NCBI GenBank assembly: GCA_023228825.1
Contig: JALOAL010000002.1
Coordinates: 248,001 to 312,000, forward strand
Origin: Dehalococcoidia bacterium
Lineage (GTDB): Bacteria > Chloroflexota > Dehalococcoidia > UBA2979
Reading direction: 5' to 3'
Length of the DNA: 64,000 nt
Each line of letters begins with the position of its first letter. The stretch's first letter is position 1. Shown piece by piece: positions 7,489 to 13,958 of this stretch. Below the pieces are notes generated by a model that did not search any database, was not told the origin of the DNA, and worked only from the letters and a program-made list of their open reading frames with translations. A program made the position numbers and the translations under genes.

Positions 7489-7510
7489 CGGCCCTCTGAC
7501 CGGAGGGCCG
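7489..7510 (+). terminator. Hairpin after the basic microprotein gene
   Basis: CGGCCCTC (7489-7496) pairs with GAGGGCCG (7503-7510) around a 6-nt loop, 17 bp past the stop. A smaller stem TCACCC/GGGTGA follows near 7533-7547, just before the next ribosome-binding site. There is no U tract. Confidence 0.45.
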
Positions 7511-7562
7511 CGCCACTAGTTATGTCAATCGTTCACCCTCTGGGTGAGTGGAGGGCGGAGCC

Positions 7563-7763
7563 ATGCCCCATTACCTCTTAGTAGGCCCGTGCGGCCGTTG
7601 CGGCGGGACCGTGGTGCGAGACCGCGCGCGCATCTATTGCCTGTCGTGCGCCAGGGAGCGCACCCACACCACACCGGACACCCCAGCCACCGTGGACCAC
7701 CAGGTGGACGGCCGCCGTCGCCGCGCCGGCCAGCACTACCGACGCCGTAAGGCGGCCTCCTGA
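7563..7763 (+). CDS. Zinc-ribbon microprotein
   Basis: 66 residues. Two Cys pairs, CGRC (about 10-13) and CLSC (about 31-34), form a typical zinc ribbon, followed by a basic tail (RRRRAG, YRRRKAAS). The ATG at 7563 is favoured over a GTG five codons upstream because of GGAGGGCGGAG. It overlaps the HTH gene by one base. A nucleic-acid-binding accessory or regulator is the likely role. Confidence 0.65.
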   Translation: MPHYLLVGPCGRCGGTVVRDRARIYCLSCARERTHTTPDTPATVDHQVDGRRRRAGQHYRRRKAAS

Positions 7764-8017
7764 TGGCCGGCGTGGGCTACCGGCCGGACGTGGGCCTGGA
7801 CACACGCGCGGCGGGCGCGTGGATGCGGCGTCAGCGCCGGCTGGCGGACTGGCGAGACGCGGACCTGGCCGCCGAAGCCGGTATCAGCACCTGGACGCTC
7901 GGCGCGTGGGAGATGGGCCACAACCTGCCCTCCCTCACCGGCTGGATCGCCTGGTCGGAGGCCATGGGCCTGGACCCCGGCCAGGCGCTGGGCGACCTCT
8001 TGACGGCGCAGTCATGA
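7763..8017 (+). CDS. XRE/Cro-type helix-turn-helix regulator
   Basis: 84 residues with a single lambda-repressor-like HTH (about 20-75). DADLAAEAGISTWTLGAWE is the core, with the usual W-E after the recognition helix and an L-x-L-x-x-W-x-x-A tail helix. It is the only clear transcription factor in the element, so it is the prime candidate for controlling latency. It is coupled on both sides (TGATG upstream, ATGA downstream). Possible targets are the GTAGCCTAC pairs at 12680-12720. Confidence 0.75.
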   Translation: MAGVGYRPDVGLDTRAAGAWMRRQRRLADWRDADLAAEAGISTWTLGAWEMGHNLPSLTGWIAWSEAMGLDPGQALGDLLTAQS

Positions 8018-8247
8018 GGTGCGCCGCGCCCCGAGCGGACGGCGGCTACTGCACGCGCCAGGCACGAGAGGCCTGCACGGCCGTTGCGTTCCCCGCCGGC
8101 GGCGGCCGCCTGGACTGCGGCGCCCCCCTCTGCGGGCGCGCGCAGTGCCGGCGCGCGCACGCCACCACCAGCCACGGCCAGGCCTCCGAAGAGCGCGTAG
8201 AGGACTGGCGGCGCTACCAGCGGCACCGACAGGAGATAGGCCACTGA
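8014..8247 (+). CDS. Cys-rich putative zinc-binding protein
   Basis: 77 residues starting at the ATGA overlap with the HTH gene. Cys at about 3, 13, 20, 35, 40 and 45 with nearby His suggest one or two metal sites. The C-terminus is a charged helix (EERVEDWRRYQRHRQEIGH). Third member of the zinc/HTH cluster. No family recognised. Confidence 0.6.
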   Translation: MRCAAPRADGGYCTRQAREACTAVAFPAGGGRLDCGAPLCGRAQCRRAHATTSHGQASEERVEDWRRYQRHRQEIGH

Positions 8248-8303
8248 GAGACGCCCTCTGAGAGATGGGACCACCGGTACGGCCAAGCGGCAGGGAGTTC
8301 AGG

Positions 8304-9203
8304 ATGGGTGCCTTGGGGCAGCAGATCGTTACTTACGGAGGCCGTGAGTACGGCTTTATCACCAACGGGCGAGGCGTAATCAACGCCGTCCCCTTCTTCG
8401 ACACGGCGGAGTTCGCGGACCCCGCCACCAACTGGGCCATCCCCAGTAAGAGCCTGGAGGTCCGCGCGGTCCTCTTGCACCACTGGGCCGGCTGGTACGG
8501 CCCGCGCCTCACGGAGACGGCCACCGCCTCCCAGGAGTTCGATCAATTGGTGGCGTGCGCCAGGGACCACCGCACCCGCTTTGGTATCGGCCCTGGGTAC
8601 AACCTGATCGCGTTTCCCTCCGGCCGCGTGTGGGCGGTGGGCCGTCACGGCACGCACCGAGCCCACACCAAGGGGCGCGAGGTCAAGTCCATGCGGCCCT
8701 GGAACGAGGTGGGGCGCGGCGCGTGCGTGGCCGGCAACCTCTCGGAAGAGCCCATGACGCAGCGCCTGGCGCAGGCGGTGCGCACCATGGTTGCGGAGGT
8801 GATGTCATGGCCCGGTGTCATCCCGGACGTCGCGGTGCATGAGCATGGGCTCACGCCCACCGTCAACAGCGCCGGCACCAAGTACAGCCAGGCCACGGAG
8901 TGCCCAGGGCGAGCCCTGTCCGCCTGGCGCGCCCAGGGCGGCCTGACGATGCCGAACACGCAGGCCACACCGGACGATCCGGCCTGGAAGCAGTATCAGC
9001 CCGGCCCCGTCTCCTACGAGCCAGAGCCGCTGCAGGAGGTCTGGCGACAGGGCTACCGCGTGGGCCGCGCCCACCAGGCGCGAGACGACCACGACGCCCT
9101 GATGGGCCTGGTCCCTGGCCTGCTGGAGGCCGTGCGGTCACCCCGCGACGCAGAGGCCACGCCGCCCATCGGCATCCTGCGACAGATGGGGATGGCGTCA
9201 TGA
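8304..9203 (+). CDS. N-acetylmuramoyl-L-alanine amidase (Amidase_2/PGRP type)
   Basis: Cuts the bond between muramic acid and the stem peptide of peptidoglycan, for host lysis or entry. The zinc ligands of the T7 lysozyme/PGRP fold are visible: HH at 59-60 (LLHHWAGWYGP), His in AVHEHG (about 179-181) and Cys in ATECPGR (about 200). GYNLIAF (about 98) is the conserved core strand. The C-terminal 85 residues are an unassigned extension. An ATG at 8265 would add 13 residues, but GGGAG sits six bases before 8304, so I prefer 8304. The last codon overlaps the next gene (ATGA). Confidence 0.9.
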   Translation: MGALGQQIVTYGGREYGFITNGRGVINAVPFFDTAEFADPATNWAIPSKSLEVRAVLLHHWAGWYGPRLTETATASQEFDQLVACARDHRTRFGIGPGYNLIAFPSGRVWAVGRHGTHRAHTKGREVKSMRPWNEVGRGACVAGNLSEEPMTQRLAQAVRTMVAEVMSWPGVIPDVAVHEHGLTPTVNSAGTKYSQATECPGRALSAWRAQGGLTMPNTQATPDDPAWKQYQPGPVSYEPEPLQEVWRQGYRVGRAHQARDDHDALMGLVPGLLEAVRSPRDAEATPPIGILRQMGMAS

Positions 9204-9343
9204 CGACGTTCGAGGTAAACGCCCTGGTCCAGTCGCTCTCTGACCAGGACCTCAACCGGCTGTTACTCGCCGCGAGCGCCGAACAGGACCGCCGTGACGC
9301 CCTGGTGAGCGCCACGCCGAAAGGCTGGCCCGTCCGGCGTTGA
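9200..9343 (+). CDS. Small protein coupled to the amidase
   Basis: 47 residues starting at the ATGA overlap with the amidase stop. It is helical and charged (VNALVQSLSDQDLNRLLLAASAEQDRRD) with a short basic end. Strong coupling suggests expression with lysis functions, but nothing more can be said. Confidence 0.55.
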   Translation: MTTFEVNALVQSLSDQDLNRLLLAASAEQDRRDALVSATPKGWPVRR

Positions 9344-9353
9344 GGCCTCGCCC

Positions 9354-9393
9354 ACGGAGGCCTGAGTCCTTCCCGTGAAGGACTCGGACCTCC
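9354..9393 (+). terminator. Strong hairpin after the lysis operon
   Basis: GAGTCCTTC (9364-9372) pairs with GAAGGACTC (9377-9385) around CCGT. GGAGG (9354-9358) can pair with CCTCC (9389-9393) outside it. The hairpin starts 11 bp past the stop and precedes the longest gene-free stretch of the element. Confidence 0.6.
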
Positions 9394-9615
9394 TGGGCGC
9401 TGTCTCAGCGCACGTCCGCCGTGAGCGCGAACCGTCCGCAGACCCGGAGAGAGACCGGGCAGGGGCGCGAGGATACGCGCGTGGGTTTAGATCCCCACTG
9501 GAGCCCTGGCGAGGCTTGAAACATCCGAGATAACCGCGCGTGCCTGCTCAACAGGAGGGCGCTGGACTCGGCGCGTCAGACTGGCCGATGGCACACCCGG
9601 AGCGCGCCCCAGCCC

Positions 9616-9645
9616 CCCTCGGAGGCCTCTAGAGGCCTCCGAGGG
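9616..9645. repeat. Perfect 30-bp palindrome
   Basis: The left arm CCCTCGGAGGCCTCT (9616-9630) is followed at once by its exact reverse complement (9631-9645), with no spacer. The core GAGGCCTC is shared with the palindrome at 9790-9803 and, imperfectly, with the arm at 6809-6827. Confidence 0.85.
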
Positions 9646-9937
9646 AACCCCTCGACTGCGAGCCCTCGAACCTATACCGGCTCCGGCCATACTGGCTGCC
9701 GTTTTCAGGTTGGGGGAGGTGAACAGAAGCCTCCCCCTGCCCTCTCCTAACCTCCAGGCCACAGGGGCGCCAGCGGCTACACGAGGGCACTGGAGGCCTC
9801 CAGAGACGCGCAGGCCTCACCCACCGCAGGCCAGACAGAGGCGGCGGAGGCGGACACCAGGGGCCGCTGGGCAGGCGGAGGGCAGCGGCCCCTGGGAGCG
9901 GGACTCGGAACGTCAGAGGGGCCTGGGGGCCGCAGGG

Positions 9938-9954
9938 CTTGAATGCATCTCCGC
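9938..9954 (+). repeat. 17-bp upstream motif, copy 1
   Basis: CTTGAATGCATCTCCGC lies 38 bp before the ATG of the 9992 gene. The same 17 bases occur at 12724-12740 before the 12760 gene. TTGAAT could be a -35 element, but no matching -10 is evident. The ATGCAT core is palindromic. Confidence 0.6.
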
Positions 9955-9991
9955 ACCCGTGCACAACGGAGGAGAGAGAGAGGAGGTGGCC

Positions 9992-10438
9992 ATGGCATCT
10001 GACGTCGCCACACTGCTGGACGTGCTGCGCCTGCGCGGCGTGCTGCGCTCCGCCAGCCACCAGGAGGTCCTGGCGGCCGCTGACATCACCGCCGGCACGG
10101 ACACCGCGCGCCGCATTGTGCTGCGCCCGCTGGTGGGGCGAGGCAACGCGGAGTATGTGGTGGTCACCCGGCTCCAGGCCCAGGGCATCCGTCCCACCAA
10201 CCTGCAAATTACGGCGCGCGACCTCAACCGCAACGACTTTGCCGTCCCCCTGCCGCCAGACCTGATCGTGGATGACCTCCCCCTGTTCGGGGACGCCATG
10301 GAGGGCGTGGTGCTGGACGTGCGCAACAACGCCGCCAAGCCGGTGACCCTCACCATCCACGCCGCCCCCGTCACGCGCGAGCAACTGGAGGACATGCTGT
10401 CCACGGCCCGGTCCACGGCCCGGAAGGGAGCGGCCTGA
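9992..10438 (+). CDS. Structural protein candidate, beta-rich C-terminal half
   Basis: 148 residues with a strong ribosome-binding site (GAGGAGGTGGCC then ATG). A helical N-terminal part (about 1-35) is followed by a strand-rich domain (about 38-130: RRIVLRPLV, AEYVVVTRL, VLDVRNN, PVTLTIHA) and a short basic tail. The end overlaps the next gene (TGATG). With the following two genes it forms a block that looks like a vertex or spike module. I recognise no family. Confidence 0.6.
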   Translation: MASDVATLLDVLRLRGVLRSASHQEVLAAADITAGTDTARRIVLRPLVGRGNAEYVVVTRLQAQGIRPTNLQITARDLNRNDFAVPLPPDLIVDDLPLFGDAMEGVVLDVRNNAAKPVTLTIHAAPVTREQLEDMLSTARSTARKGAA

Positions 10439-10800
10439 TGGCGCTATCTGAAGCCGGCGGCATCATCCAGGTGGAGACGTTCAACCTGCCCTCGCAGGCC
10501 ATCAGCAGCGGCGGCACCGGTAACTCGCTCTATGACGCCACACCCGGCGACCGCACATGGGCGGCTGCGCCGGCGGCCGGCGCCCCGGACACCTACTCTC
10601 CGCCCTTCACGCTGTCGTCATTCGCGATCCTGGTGCAGACGGCGGCCGTGAGCGTGCGCGTCAGCAGCGACGGCGGCGGCAACTACGGCCCCTGGGTGGT
10701 CCTGCAGCCCGGCACCCACTCGTTCGAGTTGGACGCCACCGACATCCAGATCGAGCAACACACCGCCGGCGCCGAGTACCAGATCGCCGCGTTCGCGTAA
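10438..10800 (+). CDS. Beta-rich virion protein candidate (vertex/spike module)
   Basis: 120 residues, almost entirely predicted strands with Gly/Ala/Ser turns and no membrane segment. The ATG shares its A with the preceding TGA. Its size and composition suit a compact beta domain such as a penton or spike base. It is followed 14 bp later by the beta-propeller gene, which could be its partner. Function inferred from context only. Confidence 0.55.
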   Translation: MALSEAGGIIQVETFNLPSQAISSGGTGNSLYDATPGDRTWAAAPAAGAPDTYSPPFTLSSFAILVQTAAVSVRVSSDGGGNYGPWVVLQPGTHSFELDATDIQIEQHTAGAEYQIAAFA

Positions 10801-10813
10801 GAGGAGAGACACC

Positions 10814-11791
10814 ATGCCAGGACTCAGCGGCAACCTCGCCGCCCCCGCGCCCAGCCCGATCCCGTTCGTCGCGCTCCCCAACGACACGGACACGGAGCGG
10901 CGCTTCGCACCGCTCTACGCCTGGGCAGACCCCGCATGGATCGGTGACCCGGACACCGGTGGCGGCAACAGCAGGGGGTGCGCATGGTCGCCTGATGGCC
11001 GCTTCCTCGCCGTGATCCAGGTCACGGCGCCGCCCCTCATGGTCTATGAGCGCAACGGGACCACGCTGACCAAGTTAGACGACCCCCTACCGCTTCCGCC
11101 CGGCAGCAACGGCTGCGCCTGGTCGCCGGACGGGCGCTTCCTCGCCATCGCGCACGTCAATGAGCCTCACCTCTCGGTCTACGAGCGCGATGGGACCACG
11201 CTGACCAAGTTGGACGACCCCGCTACTCCCGTCGGTGCCGCCCCGGCGGCGTATGGCTGCGCATGGTCACCGGACGGACGCTTCCTCGCCGTCGTCTACG
11301 ACGCCTCGCCTTACCTCTCGGTCTACAAGCGCGACGGGACCACGCTGGTGGCGAAGTTGGACGACCCCGCGACACCCCCGGTCGGCATCGGCCGCGGCTG
11401 CGCCTGGTCGCCGGACGGACGCTTCCTCGCCGTCGCCCACAGCACATCGCCCTACCTCTCGGTCTATGAGCGGAACCGGGAGACCCTGACGAAGTTGGAC
11501 GATCCTGAAACGCTCCCGACCGGCACTGGCCATGGTTGCGCCTGGTCGCCGGACGGACGCTTCCTCGCCGTTGCCCACGGCGGATCGCCCTACCTCTCGG
11601 TCTATGAGCGGGACCGGGAGACCCTGACCAAGTTGGACGATCCTGAAACGATCCCTCCCGGCACCGGCTCCGGCTGCGCCTGGTCGCCGGACGAGCGCTT
11701 CCTCGCTGTCGTCTTTAGTTCTTCCCCAGGCGTGATGGTCTACGAGACACAGGCGGTCCCGCGCGTCCAGGGCATGACCTACCCGACCTAG
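10814..11791 (+). CDS. WD40-like beta-propeller, receptor-binding spike candidate
   Basis: 325 residues. Six repeats begin with GCAWSPDGRFLA at about residues 55, 100, 148, 195, 241 and 287, spaced 45-48 residues, each with a second half LSVYERDGTTLTKLDD. This is a WD40/PD40-type propeller blade pattern; the last copy is shorter and the N-terminal 50 residues may close the ring. There is no signal peptide or membrane segment. The repeats are close to identical at DNA level, suggesting recent expansion or concerted change. A propeller is not a standard component of PRD1- or PM2-like virions. In this position a spike or receptor-binding role is the most natural guess. Confidence 0.8.
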   Translation: MPGLSGNLAAPAPSPIPFVALPNDTDTERRFAPLYAWADPAWIGDPDTGGGNSRGCAWSPDGRFLAVIQVTAPPLMVYERNGTTLTKLDDPLPLPPGSNGCAWSPDGRFLAIAHVNEPHLSVYERDGTTLTKLDDPATPVGAAPAAYGCAWSPDGRFLAVVYDASPYLSVYKRDGTTLVAKLDDPATPPVGIGRGCAWSPDGRFLAVAHSTSPYLSVYERNRETLTKLDDPETLPTGTGHGCAWSPDGRFLAVAHGGSPYLSVYERDRETLTKLDDPETIPPGTGSGCAWSPDERFLAVVFSSSPGVMVYETQAVPRVQGMTYPT

Positions 11792-12306
11792 TACAGCCCC
11801 AGCGTCCCCAGCCTGATCGCGAGAGGGCCGCACGTTTCGAGGCGGCCCTCGCCGCGCTCCAGCGCATCCAGGCACGCCGCGAACGAGGCGATGAAGTCAT
11901 CCAGGAACGGGACGCCGGTGTAGGAGACTGCGGCGGAGGCCTGCGCCAGGCGCGAGGCGTCCTCTTGCAGCGCCAGGTCCACCTCCAGCGCCACCATGCG
12001 CGTGACCACATGGTCCACCGAGAGACACGCGCCGTTGAGTTTGTAGACGCACGAGAGGTCCGGTGCCGCCTCCTCTGCGGCCCTGGCGGAGGCCTCCAGC
12101 GTCCGCACCTCTGAGGCCAGCGCGTCGCGCTCTCGCCTGACCTCGCGGAGGTCCGCCTGGAGGCTGGCCACGTGCGCCCGCGCCACCTCGATGTCATCGC
12201 TCGCATCCTCGGCTCCGCTGACCGCGACGGCTGACCATATTTGCAGCACGGCCACAACGCACAGCCCGGCGACGAGCGCGATCGAGGTAGCCCGCGCCCG
12301 GCTCAC
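11788..12306 (-). CDS. Membrane-anchored coiled-coil protein
   Basis: 172 residues from a GTG that overlaps the preceding minus-strand stop (GTGA). An N-terminal hydrophobic segment (about 8-30) is followed by a coiled coil (about 36-78, VASLQADLREVRRERDALASEVRTLEA) and a helical domain with three Cys. The stop TAG overlaps that of the convergent propeller gene through a shared CTAG. The layout recalls i-spanins and envelope tethers, but nothing proves it. Confidence 0.65.
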   Translation of the reverse strand: MSRARATSIALVAGLCVVAVLQIWSAVAVSGAEDASDDIEVARAHVASLQADLREVRRERDALASEVRTLEASARAAEEAAPDLSCVYKLNGACLSVDHVVTRMVALEVDLALQEDASRLAQASAAVSYTGVPFLDDFIASFAACLDALERGEGRLETCGPLAIRLGTLGLY

Positions 12307-12521
12307 AACACCACCTGCACGAGCGTGACGAGCGCCACGCCCCAGAACGCCAGGGCGAAGCCCCGGCGGAAGCCCCAGGCCCCCTGCCGGGGAGTCTCGT
12401 TATGTTCCAGCGGCTCTGTAACGCCGCTGACGTGATCGGAGGGCGTCAGACCCTGGCTCTCCAGCGCCGCCCTCACGGGGGCCGGGAGGTCCCCTTCGTC
12501 TCGCACCCGGTAAGCCATCAT
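12303..12521 (-). CDS. Small C-tail membrane protein
   Basis: 72 residues with a soluble acidic N-terminal half and one C-terminal membrane segment (about 55-72, FALAFWGVALVTLVQVVL). The ATG at 12521 forms an ATGA overlap with the upstream zinc-ribbon gene and follows GGGGGA. It is the middle gene of a three-gene minus-strand operon. Confidence 0.65.
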   Translation of the reverse strand: MMAYRVRDEGDLPAPVRAALESQGLTPSDHVSGVTEPLEHNETPRQGAWGFRRGFALAFWGVALVTLVQVVL

Positions 12522-12670
12522 CGTCCCCCGTCCTGCGGCAGGAAGTCCCTGCACTCCGCGCAGTACCAGCCCACAGCCACCCACCGCAGCGCCCCACGTC
12601 CGCCTCTACGGATGTAGGTCCGGATCATATTGACCCGGCACTGGTGGCACGTGGGCGGCTGGAGTCTCAC
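12518..12670 (-). CDS. Zinc-ribbon protein, first gene of the minus-strand operon
   Basis: 50 residues if started at GTG 12670. CHQC (about 8-11) and CAEC (about 37-40) flank a basic segment (RTYIRRGGRG), a zinc-ribbon layout. An ATG at 12754 keeps the frame open but would overlap the divergent gene and the operator repeats and has no ribosome-binding site. GTG 12697 is another option. The start is therefore uncertain. It is a possible operon regulator. Confidence 0.5.
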   Translation of the reverse strand: MRLQPPTCHQCRVNMIRTYIRRGGRGALRWVAVGWYCAECRDFLPQDGGR

Positions 12671-12679
12671 GCGCGCACG

Positions 12680-12720
12680 GTAGCCTACAACAATCACGCC
12701 CGCAACACGTAGCCTACAAC
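12680..12720. promoter_or_regulatory. Paired palindromic operators between divergent transcription units
   Basis: GTAGCCTACAAC occurs at 12680-12691 and again at 12709-12720, a 29-bp period. Each contains GTAG-C-CTAC, a 9-bp palindrome. They lie between the minus-strand operon and the plus-strand 12760 gene, where a shared operator would be expected. The element's HTH protein (7763-8017) is the obvious candidate ligand. Confidence 0.6.
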
Positions 12721-12723
12721 CCC

Positions 12724-12740
12724 CTTGAATGCATCTCCGC
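12724..12740 (+). repeat. 17-bp upstream motif, copy 2
   Basis: Identical to 9938-9954 and here 19 bp before the ATG at 12760. It lies directly after the second GTAGCCTAC operator. Confidence 0.6.
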
Positions 12741-12759
12741 GCCTCTGTAGCCATGCAGT

Positions 12760-13239
12760 ATGAGCCGCGCGCACTCCACCCCCAAACGCCCCCTGACGCC
12801 AGCCCAGGCCGAAGCCCTGCAGAGGGCGCGCGCCGCTGCCCTGCACAAGATGCGCACAGAGGGCACGGAAGCCCAGCGGCGCGGTGGACTCATCCGCCAG
12901 CAACAACGCCGCGAGGCCAAACTACAGGCCGCGCTCCCCCTCCCCTCCCCGGAGGCCTGGACGCCGCCACCGCCGCCCCAGCCGGCGCGCGCGTCCAGGC
13001 CTGGGCGCGCCCGCGCGCGCATTGTGGTCCCGCCCCCCGTCCAGCCGGCTCCCGCCCCCGCGTCTCGCATCGCGCGGGAGGATGGGGCCGCCCCCCCGGC
13101 GCCGTCGCCGTCCGCTCCGCCGCAGTCGCCCAACCTCCCGGGCGAGGCGGACGGACGGCGGCGGCCCACCCCCTTCAGCGACCTAGCCGGCCTTGGTGGC
13201 CGGCTGTTCGGACGTAGAGCACAGGCACAGGAGGCCTAG
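12760..13239 (+). CDS. Pro/Arg/Ala-rich low-complexity protein
   Basis: 159 residues. A basic helical N-terminal part (about 1-58, rich in Arg, Gln, Ala) is followed by a Pro/Ala/Arg linker (about 60-130) and a short C-terminal basic segment. The ribosome-binding site is poor. The stop is 3 bp before the transglycosylase start, so the two are probably co-expressed. A DNA- or wall-spanning tether is possible. No family recognised. Confidence 0.55.
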   Translation: MSRAHSTPKRPLTPAQAEALQRARAAALHKMRTEGTEAQRRGGLIRQQQRREAKLQAALPLPSPEAWTPPPPPQPARASRPGRARARIVVPPPVQPAPAPASRIAREDGAAPPAPSPSAPPQSPNLPGEADGRRRPTPFSDLAGLGGRLFGRRAQAQEA

Positions 13240-13242
13240 ACC

Positions 13243-13833
13243 ATGGGCACCATCAACTGGATCGGCTACCAGGTAGACGAGGTGATCGCGCGCAAGGTAG
13301 ACGCCGCCGCAGACAGCGCCGGCATACCTCGCAACGTCCTACGCGCCGTGGTCCTCTCGGAGTCGGGGGGGAACCCCCTGGCCATTGGTGACCACGACAT
13401 CGGCGGGAGCGTGGGCCTGCTGCAACTCTATCGAGGGCCCAACGGCGGCGGCGGCCAGGGAGCCGGCTACACCGTGGCCTACCTCCAGGACCCGGACAAC
13501 AACCTCGCCATCGGCGTCCCGTACATCGCGCGCGCCTGGCGGGAGACAGCCGGCATCAGCCCCATGCGCGAGCGCGTGGCGCGCACCTACGCCCTCTCCG
13601 GCCACCCCAACGACCTACCCGCCGGTAAGCCCTACGTAGAGATCATCACGAAGAAGTGGGAGGAGTTGGAGGGCATCGATCCGACGCCCGAACGCACCGT
13701 CACCGTGGCCGGCGTGAGCCTGGATCCAGGGCGCATGGAGGAGCAAGCGCGGCGCGGAATCGCCTACGTGCGGGAGCATCCAGGCACCGCCGCGGCCATC
13801 GCCGGCGGCGCGTTGCTGGTACTCATCCTGTAG
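13243..13833 (+). CDS. Lytic transglycosylase (SLT/lysozyme-like), membrane-anchored
   Basis: Cuts the glycan chain of peptidoglycan. 196 residues with AGGAGG upstream of the ATG. The lysozyme-like core is clear: catalytic Glu about 40 in VVLSESGGNPLAIG, then GSVGLLQL (about 55-62), the second SLT motif, and a later A-x-x-Y-ALSG stretch. The C-terminus ends in one membrane segment (about 180-196). A membrane-linked transglycosylase packaged in the virion matches the role of PRD1 P7 in genome entry. With the amidase it gives the element two different wall-cutting activities. Confidence 0.88.
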   Translation: MGTINWIGYQVDEVIARKVDAAADSAGIPRNVLRAVVLSESGGNPLAIGDHDIGGSVGLLQLYRGPNGGGGQGAGYTVAYLQDPDNNLAIGVPYIARAWRETAGISPMRERVARTYALSGHPNDLPAGKPYVEIITKKWEELEGIDPTPERTVTVAGVSLDPGRMEEQARRGIAYVREHPGTAAAIAGGALLVLIL

Positions 13834-13958
13834 GCCTCAGTCAAGCGGATAAACCTCACCAATTGTCCACCGCCTCGAAATAGGCAGAGGCTGCGCGGTT
13901 GACCGGATGCCGGAAACACCGCGCGCCACGGCCATCCTGGAGCGTCTGAGAGCACCCC

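Larger units (their letters stand above)
9394..9991. other. Gene-free region rich in palindromes (origin or control region candidate)
   Basis: About 600 bp with no convincing CDS on either strand in an otherwise tightly packed genome. It holds a CCCGG/CCGGG stem near 9440-9456, a perfect 30-bp palindrome (9616-9645), a 14-bp palindrome CTGGAGGCCTCCAG (9790-9803) and several further GGAGGCCTC-type blocks. Its last 50 bases contain a 17-bp motif that recurs before the 12760 gene. No replication protein is recognisable in the element, so this is the best place to look for an origin. A long leader or regulatory RNA is the alternative. Confidence 0.45.

Noticed and set aside
9487..9762. Minus-strand 91-residue open frame in the palindrome-rich gap
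   Set aside because: Arg/Gly/Ser-rich composition typical of antisense GC noise, and its centre is the 30-bp palindrome. No domain or convincing start.
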